From NCBI RefSeq assembly GCF_964036635.1, contig NZ_OZ038524.1, positions 2,423,001 through 2,487,000 of the forward strand: a stretch of 64,000 nucleotides of DNA, in the 5' to 3' direction. This DNA comes from Tenacibaculum dicentrarchi (GTDB taxonomy: Bacteria > Bacteroidota > Bacteroidia > Flavobacteriales > Flavobacteriaceae). The notes beneath the pieces are model-generated. The model was not told the DNA's origin. It did no database searches and saw only the letters and a program-made list of their open reading frames with translations. The first letter of the stretch is position 1. The number at the start of each line of letters is the position of its first letter. Made by a program: the position numbers and the translations under genes. Shown here in pieces: positions 43,149-52,775 of this stretch.

Positions 43149-43637
43149 TTAATCTACTAAAGCAGGTATTCTTAATACTTGCCCTGGGTAAATTTTATCA
43201 GGGTGCGATAACATTGGCTTGTTTGCTTCAAAAATTACGGTGTACTTCATAGCATCACCATAAAATTCTTTTGCTATTTTACCTAAAGTATCTCCACTTC
43301 CTACAGTATGAAATTGCGCCATTATTTCTTCTACAACTTCAACTTGTTCTGCTACAACCTCAACAGGTGCAACGCTCATGTTGTCTTCAACTGAACCAAT
43401 TCCGTTAGTGTTTCCTACTACTAAAATTACTTTTTCTTTGGTTGCTAAATCGGCAGCTTCACCAGAAATAATTGCTTTGTCTTCTTCTATAGCAATTGCT
43501 AAATTTTCAACAGATAATTCTAATCCGTTTACTGCATCTATTAATTTGATAGATTTTTCAGCAGCTTCCTCTTCTGTTGTTTTTCCTACACCAAATACTT
43601 TAGCTCCAGCGTTTTTAATAAATGAAAAAATTCCCAT
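43149..43637 (-). CDS. BON-LysM small protein (Kbp/YgaU-like potassium-binding protein)
   Basis: 162 residues. A BON-like segment (VENLAIAIEEDKAIISGEAADLATKEKVILVVG) precedes a C-terminal LysM domain (HTVGSGDTLGKIAKEFYGDA, then NPMLSHPDKIYPGQVLRIP). The order and length are those of Kbp/YgaU. E. coli YgaU binds potassium and reports its level. No signal peptide is apparent. Confidence 0.88.
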   Translation of the reverse strand: MGIFSFIKNAGAKVFGVGKTTEEEAAEKSIKLIDAVNGLELSVENLAIAIEEDKAIISGEAADLATKEKVILVVGNTNGIGSVEDNMSVAPVEVVAEQVEVVEEIMAQFHTVGSGDTLGKIAKEFYGDAMKYTVIFEANKPMLSHPDKIYPGQVLRIPALVD

Positions 43638-43777
43638 TTTCTTTTAGATTTTTTTTAGTTAATTAATAGTGTTACTTTCTGATTACTAATATACAATTTT
43701 TACGCCATTTTTATTTTTTTTTATAAAATTTTTTAAATCGATTATTTTTTGAAGTTAAAAAAATTAATATTAGCACA

Positions 43778-43872
43778 AATGCCTAGCCCCGATTGACGCA
43801 TTTGTTTGAGCTCCTTTTTATTTTTTCTTTTAAAAATAAAAAGAGCGAGTGCGGAAAGCGGGAAATTGCTTC
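43778..43872 (-). repeat. Dispersed palindromic intergenic repeat, copy 5
   Basis: Minus strand: GAAGCAATTTCCCGCTTTCC, A/T stem CTCTTTTTATTTTT / AAAAAATAAAAAGGAG, right arm changed to CAAATGCGTCAATCGGGGCT. The A/T stem differs from the other copies but still pairs (compensating changes). Confidence 0.88.
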
Positions 43873-43910
43873 AAATAATTATTTTTATATCATCCTTTAA
43901 TAAAATGACT

Positions 43911-43945
43911 AAAAAAAACCACACTTTTAAAAAGTATGGTTTTTT
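43911..43945 (-). terminator. Terminator of thiL
   Basis: AAAAAAAACCACACTTTT pairs with AAAAGTATGGTTTTTT, 34 bases past the thiL stop on the minus strand. Confidence 0.75.
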
Positions 43946-43978
43946 GATATAATAATAAGTCTTGTATTTATTATCGAA

Positions 43979-45037
43979 TTATTCTTGATCGTCTTGCTTA
44001 AAAGTATTCCAACCTTGTGCTTTTAATTCAATTTCTTGATTGGCACGGGTTACTAAATTCATTCCTTGATTTTGCGCAACAACATGCCCGATAATTGATA
44101 AATTCGGATTCGATTTTATTTTATCAAAATCGGCAAGCGGTACGGTAAATAACAATTCGTAATCTTCGCCACCACTCAAAGCAATCATGGTGCTGTCCAT
44201 TTTAAATTCTTCGGATGTTGAAATTACTTGCGGGTCTAGCGGTAATTTATCTTCATAAATTTTACATCCCATTTTACTTTGGGTACAAATGTGCATTATT
44301 TCTGATGATAATCCGTCAGAAATATCAATCATAGATGTTGGTTTTACCTCTAAATCTTTTAATAAGGCAACAACATCTTTACGAGCTTCGGGCTTTAATT
44401 GACGTTCAATTAAATAAGTATAAGCATCTAAATCGGGCTGATTTTGTGGGTTTACTTGAAATACTTGTTTCTCTCTTTCTAAAACTTGTAATCCTAAATA
44501 TGCCGCACCTAAATCGCCTGAAACAACGATTAAATCAGTGTCTTTTGCGCCATCTCTATATACAATTTCTTCTTTTTCTGCTGTTCCTATTGCTGTAATA
44601 GAAATTAGCATTCCTTTGGTTGATGAAGTTGTATCTCCTCCTATTAAATCAACTTTATACGTATCACAAGCAAGTTGAATTCCTGCGTATAATTCTTCTA
44701 AAGCTTCTAACGGGAAACGGTTTGAAACGGCTATAGAAACCGTAATTTGTTCGGCAACGCCATTCATTGCATACACGTCTGATAAATTAACCATTACAGC
44801 TTTATATCCTAAGTGTTTTAAAGGCATGTAACTTAAATCAAAATGCACGCCTTCAACCAATAAATCGGTAGTTATTAAGCGTTCTTTTTCTGATGCGCTA
44901 ATAACCGCAGCATCATCGCCAATTCCTTTTACCGTTGATGAATTGTACAGCTTAAAATGCTCAGTTAAATGGTTTATTAATCCAAACTCTCCTAGTTTGG
45001 CTAATGATGTTCTCTCTTGATTTTTATCTTCTAACAT
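43979..45037 (-). CDS. thiL: Thiamine-monophosphate kinase
   Basis: 352 residues. It phosphorylates TMP to TDP. Motifs are GIGDDAAVI near the N-terminus, TTDLLVEGVHF, the metal-binding LIGGDTTSS and MIDISDGLSSEI, and GGEDYELLFTVP. The promoter (45042-45049, minus) ends 4 bases before the start codon, so the mRNA is probably leaderless. The promoter is divergent to that of the MbnP gene. Confidence 0.95.
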   Translation of the reverse strand: MLEDKNQERTSLAKLGEFGLINHLTEHFKLYNSSTVKGIGDDAAVISASEKERLITTDLLVEGVHFDLSYMPLKHLGYKAVMVNLSDVYAMNGVAEQITVSIAVSNRFPLEALEELYAGIQLACDTYKVDLIGGDTTSSTKGMLISITAIGTAEKEEIVYRDGAKDTDLIVVSGDLGAAYLGLQVLEREKQVFQVNPQNQPDLDAYTYLIERQLKPEARKDVVALLKDLEVKPTSMIDISDGLSSEIMHICTQSKMGCKIYEDKLPLDPQVISTSEEFKMDSTMIALSGGEDYELLFTVPLADFDKIKSNPNLSIIGHVVAQNQGMNLVTRANQEIELKAQGWNTFKQDDQE

Positions 45038-45041
45038 CTGG

Positions 45042-45049
45042 CAAAGATA
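45042..45049 (-). promoter_or_regulatory. -7 promoter element of thiL
   Basis: The minus strand reads TATCTTTG, with only CCAG before the thiL ATG. Confidence 0.55.
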
Positions 45050-45065
45050 ACAACAAGTATTTAAT

Positions 45066-45073
45066 TATCTTTG
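45066..45073 (+). promoter_or_regulatory. -7 promoter element of the MbnP gene
   Basis: TATCTTTG, 40 bases before the ATG at 45114; the two divergent promoters almost abut, which would make them interfere. Confidence 0.55.
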
Positions 45074-45113
45074 ATGCTCTTTTATTGATTTTTAAAACCT
45101 AAATAATATCCGA

Positions 45114-45866
45114 ATGAAATATATTTTCTTATTTACTATAAGTGCCCTTTTTTTTTCTTGCAGTACTGATGATGATGAATTAATTAAACACGCTACTATC
45201 AAACTTAATTTTACTCAAAATTGGGATAAAACACCTATAAATACCGATGATTTAAGCCGTACAAAATTCACGAATAAACTCGGTACAAAACTTATTATTG
45301 ATGATTTATATTATATTATTTCAAATGTTATTTTTACCGATGGCGCAGGGATTTCTACCGTTTTTAAAACTCATTATTTAGTAAATTTAAAAGATTCAAA
45401 AAGTTTAACAGCTGTTTTACCTGAAAAAATATCGGAAGGAATTTATACAGTTTCTGTTACTTTTGGCTTAAATAAAGAAGAAAACTCTACTAAAAATTTA
45501 AAAGGTTTAGAAAATTTTAATGTGTCAGAAAAATTAGGTGGCGGCTATCATTTTATGAAAATGGACGGTACTTATTTTAATGCTAAAAAGATTTACGTAC
45601 CTTTCAACTACCATACAATTAGCCCTTTTAATACCGCAACTAAAAAAACAGAAAACACGTCTTTTTTAGTTGATTTAGGTGTAATTCCTATTAAAAATGA
45701 TGCAACTATCGAACTAAAAATGAATGTTGCACAATGGTTTAAAAACCCTAAAGATTGGGATTTAAATGAACTAAACACCTATTTAACAAAAAGCTATGAT
45801 ACCCAAAAAATGATGTTTGAAAATGGAAAGAAAGGCGTTTTTAGTTTAGGAACTGTTTCGCAATAA
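45114..45866 (+). CDS. MbnP family lipoprotein
   Basis: 250 residues. Lipobox FFSC gives Cys16. The family features are NKLGTKLIIDDLYYIISNVIFTDG and the C-terminal NVAQWFKNPKDWDL. MbnP proteins bind copper with partner MbnH (a di-heme peroxidase), usually in an operon with a TonB receptor. None is adjacent here: it is followed by the suf genes after 150 bases. So it is an orphan, possibly acting with unlinked partners. Confidence 0.8.
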   Translation: MKYIFLFTISALFFSCSTDDDELIKHATIKLNFTQNWDKTPINTDDLSRTKFTNKLGTKLIIDDLYYIISNVIFTDGAGISTVFKTHYLVNLKDSKSLTAVLPEKISEGIYTVSVTFGLNKEENSTKNLKGLENFNVSEKLGGGYHFMKMDGTYFNAKKIYVPFNYHTISPFNTATKKTENTSFLVDLGVIPIKNDATIELKMNVAQWFKNPKDWDLNELNTYLTKSYDTQKMMFENGKKGVFSLGTVSQ

Positions 45867-45981
45867 TTATTAAAAGATAAACAAGTAATCGTATTTATTT
45901 TTTGTGAAAAATATTTAAGTAGTTCGATAAACACAGTCTAGTTTATTGATTAAAAAGCTAATAAAAATCATATTTTGTAAG

Positions 45982-45989
45982 TATATTTG
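45982..45989 (+). promoter_or_regulatory. -7 promoter element of the suf operon
   Basis: TATATTTG, 30 bases before the ATG at 46020. Confidence 0.55.
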
Positions 45990-46019
45990 CAACTTATTTA
46001 TAGTTAAACCACTAAAAAT

Positions 46020-46349
46020 ATGATAAAAGTTTCAGAAACAGCAAAGAATAAAGTTGTTCAATTAATGACAGAAGACGGCTTTGATGCTACCACCGATTTT
46101 GTTCGTGTTGGCGTAAAAAGCGGAGGTTGTTCAGGATTATCATACGACTTAACTTTTGACAAAAACACCCAAGAAAACGATAAAATTTTCGAAGAAAATA
46201 ATATAAAAATTGTTGTTGATAAAAAAAGCTTTTTATACCTTGTAGGAACTACCTTAGAGTATTCTGGAGGGTTAAACGGAAAAGGCTTTGTTTTTAACAA
46301 TCCGAATGCCAACCGTACCTGCGGATGTGGTGAAAGTTTTTCTTTATAA
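46020..46349 (+). CDS. A-type iron-sulfur carrier protein (SufA/ErpA-like)
   Basis: 109 residues. The three Cys ligands are in [12 protein letters not shown] and in CGCGESF at the end. It carries nascent Fe-S clusters from the SufBCD scaffold to targets. It precedes sufB by 13 bases and opens the suf operon. Confidence 0.92.
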   Translation: MIKVSETAKNKVVQLMTEDGFDATTDFVRVGVKSGGCSGLSYDLTFDKNTQENDKIFEENNIKIVVDKKSFLYLVGTTLEYSGGLNGKGFVFNNPNANRTCGCGESFSL

Positions 46350-46362
46350 TATTACAACTCAA

Positions 46363-47811
46363 ATGAGCAAGTACACCGAAGATGATTTAAGAGAAGAGTT
46401 AAAAACCAAAGAATATGAATATGGTTTTTATACTGATATAGAAAGTGAAACCTTTGCAAAAGGGTTAAATGAAGATGTAGTTCGAGCAATTTCAAAAAAG
46501 AAAAACGAACCACAATGGATGACCGATTGGCGTTTAGAAGCCTTTCGAGTTTGGGAAAAAATGGAAGAACCTGAATGGGCAAATGTTCAGTATGAAAAGC
46601 CTAAATTTCAAGATATTGCCTACTACTCAGCACCAAAAGAAAAGCCAAAATTAAACAGTTTAGATGAAGTTGACCCTGAATTATTGGACACTTTTAAACG
46701 TTTAGGAATTTCTTTAGATGAACAAAAAAAGTTAGCAAACGTAGCGGTTGATATTGTAGTAGATTCTGTTTCTGTTGCAACAACTTTTAGAGAAACTTTA
46801 GGTAAAAAAGGGATTATTTTTATGCCTATTTCTGAAGCGATTCAAGAGCATCCTGAATTAGTCCGAAAATATTTAGGAACTGTTGTGCCAACTACGGATA
46901 ATTTTTATTCGGCGTTAAATTCCGCAGTTTTTTCTGATGGTTCATTTTGTTATATTCCAAAAGGCGTTCGTTGCCCAATGGAATTATCAACCTATTTCAG
47001 AATTAACGAAGGAGGAACAGGACAGTTTGAAAGAACGTTAGTTGTTGCCGACAAAGGAAGTTATGTTTCTTATTTAGAAGGTTGTACCGCTCCTAGTCGA
47101 GATGAAAATCAATTACATGCCGCCGTGGTTGAATTAATTGCCATGGACGATGCTGAAATTAAATATTCTACGGTTCAGAACTGGTACCCAGGAAATGCAG
47201 AAGGAAAAGGTGGTGTTTACAATTTTGTAACCAAAAGAGCCATTTGTGAAACCAATGCAAAAGTTTCTTGGACACAAGTAGAAACTGGTTCGGCAGTTAC
47301 TTGGAAATACCCAAGTTGTATTTTAAAAGGAGATAATTCGGTTGGAGAATTTTATTCAATTGCCGTTACCAATAATTATCAACAAGCCGATACTGGTACT
47401 AAAATGATTCACTTAGGTAAAAACACCAAGTCAACCATTATATCAAAAGGAATATCCGCAGGAAAATCACAAAACAGTTATAGAGGATTAGTCCAAATTG
47501 GCTCTCGTGCCGAAAATGCACGTAACTTCTCGCAATGTGATTCTTTATTAATGGGTAATCAGTGTGGTGCACACACCTTTCCATATATCGAAACAAAAAA
47601 TAAATCGGCGCAAATAGAACACGAAGCAACGACAAGTAAAATTGGAGAAGACCAATTATTTTACTGTAATCAACGTGGAATTGATACCGAAAAAGCAATT
47701 GCATTAATCGTAAACGGATTTAGTAAAGAAGTACTAAATAAATTACCAATGGAATTTGCTGTAGAAGCACAAAAATTATTAGAAATCAGTTTAGAAGGAA
47801 GCGTTGGTTAA
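46363..47811 (+). CDS. sufB: Fe-S cluster assembly protein SufB
   Basis: 482 residues from the ATG at 46363 (the upstream frame runs through sufA). It begins [29 protein letters not shown], as usual for SufB. The scaffold Cys region [20 protein letters not shown] and the C-terminal [18 protein letters not shown] are intact. SufB builds the cluster with SufC and SufD. It is followed by sufC after 25 bases. Confidence 0.95.
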   Translation: MSKYTEDDLREELKTKEYEYGFYTDIESETFAKGLNEDVVRAISKKKNEPQWMTDWRLEAFRVWEKMEEPEWANVQYEKPKFQDIAYYSAPKEKPKLNSLDEVDPELLDTFKRLGISLDEQKKLANVAVDIVVDSVSVATTFRETLGKKGIIFMPISEAIQEHPELVRKYLGTVVPTTDNFYSALNSAVFSDGSFCYIPKGVRCPMELSTYFRINEGGTGQFERTLVVADKGSYVSYLEGCTAPSRDENQLHAAVVELIAMDDAEIKYSTVQNWYPGNAEGKGGVYNFVTKRAICETNAKVSWTQVETGSAVTWKYPSCILKGDNSVGEFYSIAVTNNYQQADTGTKMIHLGKNTKSTIISKGISAGKSQNSYRGLVQIGSRAENARNFSQCDSLLMGNQCGAHTFPYIETKNKSAQIEHEATTSKIGEDQLFYCNQRGIDTEKAIALIVNGFSKEVLNKLPMEFAVEAQKLLEISLEGSVG

Positions 47812-47836
47812 TAGCCAATAACAAAGATATATTACC

Positions 47837-48589
47837 ATGTTAAAAATAGAAAATTTACACGCTAACATAGAAGATAAATCAATCTTAAAAGGATTGAATT
47901 TAGAAATTAAAGCAGGAGAAGTTCATGCTATAATGGGACCAAACGGTGCAGGTAAAAGTACTATGGCTTCTGTAATTGCAGGAAAAGAAGAATATGAAGT
48001 TACACAAGGTTCAATAGAACTTAATGGAGAAGATATTAGTGAATTAGCTCCTGAAGAAAGAGCACACAATGGTGTGTTTTTATCTTTTCAATATCCTGTT
48101 GAAATTCCTGGAGTTACCGTAACTAACTTTATTAAAACAGCTATAAACGAATCTCGTAAAGCTAAAGGCTTAGAAGAAATGCCTGCTAAAGATATGCTTA
48201 AAATGATTCGTGAGAAATCAGAATTATTAGAAATAGACCGTAAATTCTTATCTCGTTCATTAAATCAAGGGTTTTCTGGTGGAGAAAAGAAAAGAAACGA
48301 GATTTTTCAAATGGCAATGTTAGAACCTAAATTAGCCATTTTAGATGAAACAGATTCTGGTTTAGATATTGATGCTTTACGTATTGTTGCTAACGGAGTT
48401 AATAAATTAAAATCGAAAGATAACGCAGTAATTGTTATTACACATTATCAGCGTTTATTAGATTATATCGTTCCTGATTTTGTACACGTTTTATACAATG
48501 GTCAAATTGTAAAATCTGGTGATGCTTCTTTAGCTTTAGAATTAGAAGCAAAAGGATATGATTGGATTAAAGATGAAGTTAATTCTTAA
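47837..48589 (+). CDS. sufC: Fe-S cluster assembly ATPase SufC
   Basis: 250 residues, ABC-type ATPase. Walker A GPNGAGKST is at 34-42, the signature FSGGEKKRNEI follows at about 153, and Walker B LAILDETDSGLDIDAL is intact. It drives SufB-SufD rearrangement. It lies 25 bases after sufB and 8 bases before sufD. Confidence 0.96.
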   Translation: MLKIENLHANIEDKSILKGLNLEIKAGEVHAIMGPNGAGKSTMASVIAGKEEYEVTQGSIELNGEDISELAPEERAHNGVFLSFQYPVEIPGVTVTNFIKTAINESRKAKGLEEMPAKDMLKMIREKSELLEIDRKFLSRSLNQGFSGGEKKRNEIFQMAMLEPKLAILDETDSGLDIDALRIVANGVNKLKSKDNAVIVITHYQRLLDYIVPDFVHVLYNGQIVKSGDASLALELEAKGYDWIKDEVNS

Positions 48590-48597
48590 AAAAATAT

Positions 48598-49914
48598 ATG
48601 GAATTAAAAGACAAAATAACCGCATCGTACGTTGCCTTTGAAAATGGTGAAGATATTAATTCTGATGTACACGATATTAGAAGCAAAGCATTTCAAAATT
48701 TTGAAGATTCAGGATTTCCTACTAAGAAATTAGAAGCATGGAAATACACGTCTTTAAATTCGGTGTTAAAGCACGATTATAATATTTTTCCAAACTCGGA
48801 AGTTGCTATTGATTTAGCCGATGTAAAGAAATATTTCATCCACGATATAGATACTTATAAAGTAGTTTTTATCAACGGAAAATACAGTTCTTTTTTATCA
48901 GAAACCACGCACGATACTATTGATGTTTGTTTAATGTCATCGGCATTAAAAAAACCAAAATATTCAACTATTATTGAAGATTATTTCAATAAAATAGCCA
49001 AACAAGATAATTTAACATCGCTAAATACCGCCTTTGCAAACGAGGGAGCCTATATTTATATTCCTAAAAATGTAGAAGTTCAAAAGCCGATTCAAATTAT
49101 TTATTTTACCACGGATAAAGAAAAAGATGCGGTAATGACACAGCCTCGTAATTTAATTATTGCCGAGCAGAATGCCCATGTTCAAATTATTGAGCGTCAT
49201 CAAAGTTTAACTTCAAACCCTGTTTTAACAAATGCGGTTACCGAGGTTTTTGCTAAAAAAGATGCTACGGTTGATATGTATAAAATTCAAAATGACCATG
49301 AAAATGCGTCATTAGTTGATAATGTTTATATCGAACAAAAATCGAGCAGTATTGTTTCGGTGCATACTTTTTCTTTTGGAGGAAATATTACTCGTAATAA
49401 TTTGAATTTTTATCAAAAAGGCGAACATATCGATTCTATTTTAAAAGGAATTACGATTTCTGAAGGAAAACAACATATTGACCATCATACGTTGGTGCAT
49501 CATATTGAACCTAATTGTGAGTCTCATCAAGATTACAAAGGAATTTACGGAGGACGTTCTACGGCAGTTTTCAACGGAAAAGTAATTGTTGAAAAAGAAG
49601 CTCAGAAAACAAATGCGTATCAGCAAAACAACAATGTTTTAATTAGCGATAAAGCAACAATTAATGCAAAACCGCAATTAGAAATTTTTGCTGATGATGT
49701 AAAATGTTCACACGGTTGTACTATCGGGCAGTTAGATGAAGATGCTTTATTTTACATGCAACAACGTGGAATTCCTAAAAAAGAAGCTCAAGCATTATTA
49801 ATGTATGCCTTTGCCAACACGGTTTTAGAAAGTGTAAAAATACCAGAGGTAAAAAAACGAATTAATAAATTAATAGCCGAAAAACTTGCTGTTAATATTG
49901 GTTTTGATTTGTAA
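48598..49914 (+). CDS. sufD: Fe-S cluster assembly protein SufD
   Basis: 438 residues, paralog of SufB. Conserved features are SGFPTKKLEAWKYTSL near the N-terminus, YIYIPKNVEVQKPIQI, the beta-helix core, and the C-terminal KCSHGCTIGQLDEDALFYMQQRGI. It is the last visible gene of this suf unit; a terminator and a MITE-like element follow, and no sufS or sufE is in the window. Confidence 0.94.
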   Translation: MELKDKITASYVAFENGEDINSDVHDIRSKAFQNFEDSGFPTKKLEAWKYTSLNSVLKHDYNIFPNSEVAIDLADVKKYFIHDIDTYKVVFINGKYSSFLSETTHDTIDVCLMSSALKKPKYSTIIEDYFNKIAKQDNLTSLNTAFANEGAYIYIPKNVEVQKPIQIIYFTTDKEKDAVMTQPRNLIIAEQNAHVQIIERHQSLTSNPVLTNAVTEVFAKKDATVDMYKIQNDHENASLVDNVYIEQKSSSIVSVHTFSFGGNITRNNLNFYQKGEHIDSILKGITISEGKQHIDHHTLVHHIEPNCESHQDYKGIYGGRSTAVFNGKVIVEKEAQKTNAYQQNNNVLISDKATINAKPQLEIFADDVKCSHGCTIGQLDEDALFYMQQRGIPKKEAQALLMYAFANTVLESVKIPEVKKRINKLIAEKLAVNIGFDL

Positions 49915-49936
49915 ATTCACTCTAAACATATTGTAT

Positions 49937-49975
49937 AAAAAAGACCATTCAAAATAATTGAATGGTCTTTTTTTT
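49937..49975 (+). terminator. Terminator after sufD
   Basis: AAAAAAGACCATTCAA and TTGAATGGTCTTTTTTTT flank a 5-base loop, 22 bases beyond the sufD stop. Confidence 0.88.
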
Positions 49976-50004
49976 AATAATTTTTTTGATTATTTATTTA
50001 ATTT

Positions 50005-50181
50005 AGCTTTAAAAATTAAATAAACAATCAAATTCTCGTCATGCTGAATTTATTTCAGCATCGCATCAACAGGAGAACTAGGCAAATCAGGGTGCGAACC
50101 TGAAATAAATTCAGCATGACGGATTCGATTTTCTGTTTTCCTGTTATAAAACTTTTTTTTGATAAAATTTAAACAGGCTCT
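50005..50181 (-). mobile_element. MITE-like repeat, copy 2 (177 bp, inverted relative to copy 1)
   Basis: The minus strand starts AGAGCCTGTTTAAATTTTAT and carries the same order of internal segments as copy 1: CCGTCATGCTGAA ... CCTGATTTGCC ... TCTCCTGTTGATGCG ... TTCAGCATGACGAGAATTT. The other end is eroded (AGCTTTAAAAATTAAAT). Its outer terminus overlaps the stop codon of the helicase gene, so insertion may have formed or trimmed that gene's 3' end. Confidence 0.7.
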
Positions 50182-52619
50182 TATAATTTCAATGAAAGTA
50201 ACACCATTTTTAATTCTGAAAAGGAAAATTTCTTATCCATTTTTTTCTTTAAATCACTTAGACTTTTAAATTCCGTTTCTTCAATGGTTTCTACTAATTC
50301 TTTATACTTTTTTAAAGGTATAACATCTAATACATCAATATCTCCAGCACTAATATAGCTCATTAAATGTGTTTCAATAGTGTTTAAAGTTAACCCTCTT
50401 TTAGTTGCTATTTCTTTTGCTGACACCCCTTGTTTAAAGAAATTATAAGTAATTTCTCTGGTAGGTATTTTTATTTCAGTTCTTTTTTTTACAGCTAATT
50501 TCCCTGTTTTTGAAACAGTTTTAACCGACGATTTCAATTTGTTTTTCTTACAATAAAAACTAACGGCATCTAAAATTTGACCACCATATTTTTGTACTCT
50601 AACTTTCCCCATACCTTCTACTTTTAATAATTCTTTAGCAGTTTTAGGAAGACTGTCGCAAATTGCATACAATGTTTTTTGACTAAAAATTTGAAAAGGA
50701 GCCGTATTTTGTTTTTTAGAAATTTCATCCCTTAACATACGTAAACTTACCGCCAAAGCAGGATCTTTTGCTGATACAAATATTTTTTTAACAGGCTTTT
50801 CGGTATTTAGTAAAACTGCATCGGCACGAATTTGCAAATAATCTTTTACCTTAAAAGTATCTTTTAATTTTAAGAAACAATATAATTTAATCGATAGTAA
50901 ATTTTTTAAGGTATAAATTTGAGTTTCTAAGTCTTTTTGAACTGCTTTATTATCGGTAGAAAAAGAAATTCCACTTAATGGTTTTTTTATAAACTCTTGC
51001 GTTTGCGTTTTAAAATAAGTAATCGCCTTTGCAAATCTATCATTAATTACAGTGCTATTTTCAGCTAATTCTGTATCTTTAGAAAGTGCTTCTAATTGAT
51101 TTTTAAAACCATTGGCAATTTTTAATAACGGAATAATTCCATCATCTTTAATAGTTTCTAAATGAGTAATCATAATACCATTTAAACTAGTTTGATTTTT
51201 ATAAAAAATATCAATAGCCCTTGTGGTTGGATATAAAAACGGGCGGAAATCAAATAATTCGGCAATTAAATTAAGCTGATATTTTTTTTCAGAATCATCT
51301 AAAACAGTTTTATCAGGAATATTCTGGCTTACATTTTTATTAAAAGAATCTACGGTTCTATCGTTAATAATTGAACTACTTCCAATCCTTGTTTTCAAAA
51401 CAATTCCTTCTAAACTAGTACATCTACTAAGTGCTACATAGGTTTGACCGTGTGCAAAAGAAGCTTCTGCATCAATAATTGCTTTTTCAAAAGTTAACCC
51501 TTGGCTTTTATGAATGGTAATTGCCCAAGCCAATCGCAACGGAATTTGTGTAAAAGAACCCGCAACATCTTCTTTTATTTCTTTAGTTTCTTCATCGATT
51601 GAATAGCTTATATTCTCCCAAATTTCTTTCTTTGTTTCAATTTCAAAATCATCATTAGGGCATTTTACGTAAATAGTATCATCATCAATACTTTTTATTT
51701 CGCCAATTTTACCATTGAAGTATCGTTTTTCAGGTGAGCTATCATTTTTAATAAACATTACCTGAGCCCCTATTTTTAATTCTAAATCATCACTATTTGG
51801 ATAGGAGTTTTCATTAAATTTACCAGAAACATCAGCTTTAAAAAAGAAACTTTTCTTCTTTATTTTTTCTAATTCTAGCGTGTTAATTGCCTCTGCCCTT
51901 TTATTATGAGTAGTTAATGTAATATACCCTTCATTTTTTTTAGGCTGAAAATTAGGGTCATATCTTTCATTTAATATTTTTTCAGAATCATAAGACAAAG
52001 AGTCATTTCTGATTTCATTTAATATTTTTATAAAAGCATCATTCTTTTGTCTATATATTTTTTTTAGTTCGATAGCTATTGTATTCGATTCTTGAAAAGC
52101 TTTACTACTAAAAAAATAAACAGATTTATAATGTTCTTTTAATAAATTCCAATCATTTGGTCTTACTACTGGCGATAATTGCTGTAAATCGCCAATCATT
52201 AAAACCTGTGCACCGCCAAAAACTTTATGACGATTCTTATATTTTCTTAAAACTTGGTCAATTCCGTCTAATAAATCGGCTCGAACCATACTAATTTCAT
52301 CAATAATTACTAAATCTAATGATTTAATAATATCAATTTTAGTTTTATTAAACTTACGTTGCTGAGTCGAAGTATTTTCAATCTGATTTGGTAAAATAGG
52401 CCCAAAAGGCATCTGAAAAAAAGAATGAATCGTTGCTCCTTTTGCATTAATTGCCGCAACGCCAGTGGGCGCTACAATAACCATTCTTTTTAAAGATTCA
52501 TTTTTTATTTTATGTAAAAAAGTAGTTTTTCCTGTTCCTGCTTTCCCTGTGATAAAAAGGTTTCTATCTGTTTTTTCTATAAACTGAACGGCAAGGTCTA
52601 ATTCTTTATTTTCTATCAT
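50181..52619 (-). CDS. Pif1/RecD-like helicase with HRDC and C-terminal helix-turn-helix
   Basis: 812 residues. Walker A GKAGTGKTT is at 25-33, VVAPTGVAAINAKGATIHSF follows, then LVIIDEISMVRADLLD (Walker B) and the C-terminal helicase motif RLAWAITIHKSQGLTFEKAIID with QTYVALSRCTSLEGI. The C-terminal part has an HRDC-like segment (AICDSLPKTAKELLKVEGMG) and an HTH_40-like end (FFKQGVSAKEIATKRGLTLNTIETHL). It is probably involved in DNA repair or replication. The promoter (52622-52629) is only 2 bases before the start. Confidence 0.93.
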   Translation of the reverse strand: MIENKELDLAVQFIEKTDRNLFITGKAGTGKTTFLHKIKNESLKRMVIVAPTGVAAINAKGATIHSFFQMPFGPILPNQIENTSTQQRKFNKTKIDIIKSLDLVIIDEISMVRADLLDGIDQVLRKYKNRHKVFGGAQVLMIGDLQQLSPVVRPNDWNLLKEHYKSVYFFSSKAFQESNTIAIELKKIYRQKNDAFIKILNEIRNDSLSYDSEKILNERYDPNFQPKKNEGYITLTTHNKRAEAINTLELEKIKKKSFFFKADVSGKFNENSYPNSDDLELKIGAQVMFIKNDSSPEKRYFNGKIGEIKSIDDDTIYVKCPNDDFEIETKKEIWENISYSIDEETKEIKEDVAGSFTQIPLRLAWAITIHKSQGLTFEKAIIDAEASFAHGQTYVALSRCTSLEGIVLKTRIGSSSIINDRTVDSFNKNVSQNIPDKTVLDDSEKKYQLNLIAELFDFRPFLYPTTRAIDIFYKNQTSLNGIMITHLETIKDDGIIPLLKIANGFKNQLEALSKDTELAENSTVINDRFAKAITYFKTQTQEFIKKPLSGISFSTDNKAVQKDLETQIYTLKNLLSIKLYCFLKLKDTFKVKDYLQIRADAVLLNTEKPVKKIFVSAKDPALAVSLRMLRDEISKKQNTAPFQIFSQKTLYAICDSLPKTAKELLKVEGMGKVRVQKYGGQILDAVSFYCKKNKLKSSVKTVSKTGKLAVKKRTEIKIPTREITYNFFKQGVSAKEIATKRGLTLNTIETHLMSYISAGDIDVLDVIPLKKYKELVETIEETEFKSLSDLKKKMDKKFSFSELKMVLLSLKL

Positions 52620-52621
52620 TA

Positions 52622-52629
52622 CAAAGTTA
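52622..52629 (-). promoter_or_regulatory. -7 promoter element of the helicase gene
   Basis: The minus strand reads TAACTTTG, 2 bases before the ATG, predicting a leaderless transcript. Confidence 0.5.
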
Positions 52630-52710
52630 TGCTACGCTATTTATTGGAAATGTAAAAGTACTTTTTTTAAGATACTCTTTTATTTTAATTTGAATAGAAT
52701 ACTCACTAAT

Positions 52711-52744
52711 AAAAAATCCTACACATTTTGCGTAGGATTTTATT
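52711..52744 (-). terminator. Terminator of the thioesterase-nuclease unit
   Basis: AAAATCCTAC and GTAGGATTTT around a 9-base loop, 30 bases beyond the nuclease stop on the minus strand. Confidence 0.78.
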
Positions 52745-52775
52745 TCATATTCTATAATAGATAACTAGGTTTAAT

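Larger units (their letters stand above)
43638..43978. other. Intergenic region with repeat copy 5 and a terminator; no gene seen
   Basis: Between the LysM/BON gene and thiL this 341-base region holds palindromic repeat copy 5 (43778-43872) and a terminator (43911-43945). Nothing else is recognisable apart from AT-rich sequence. Confidence 0.7.
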
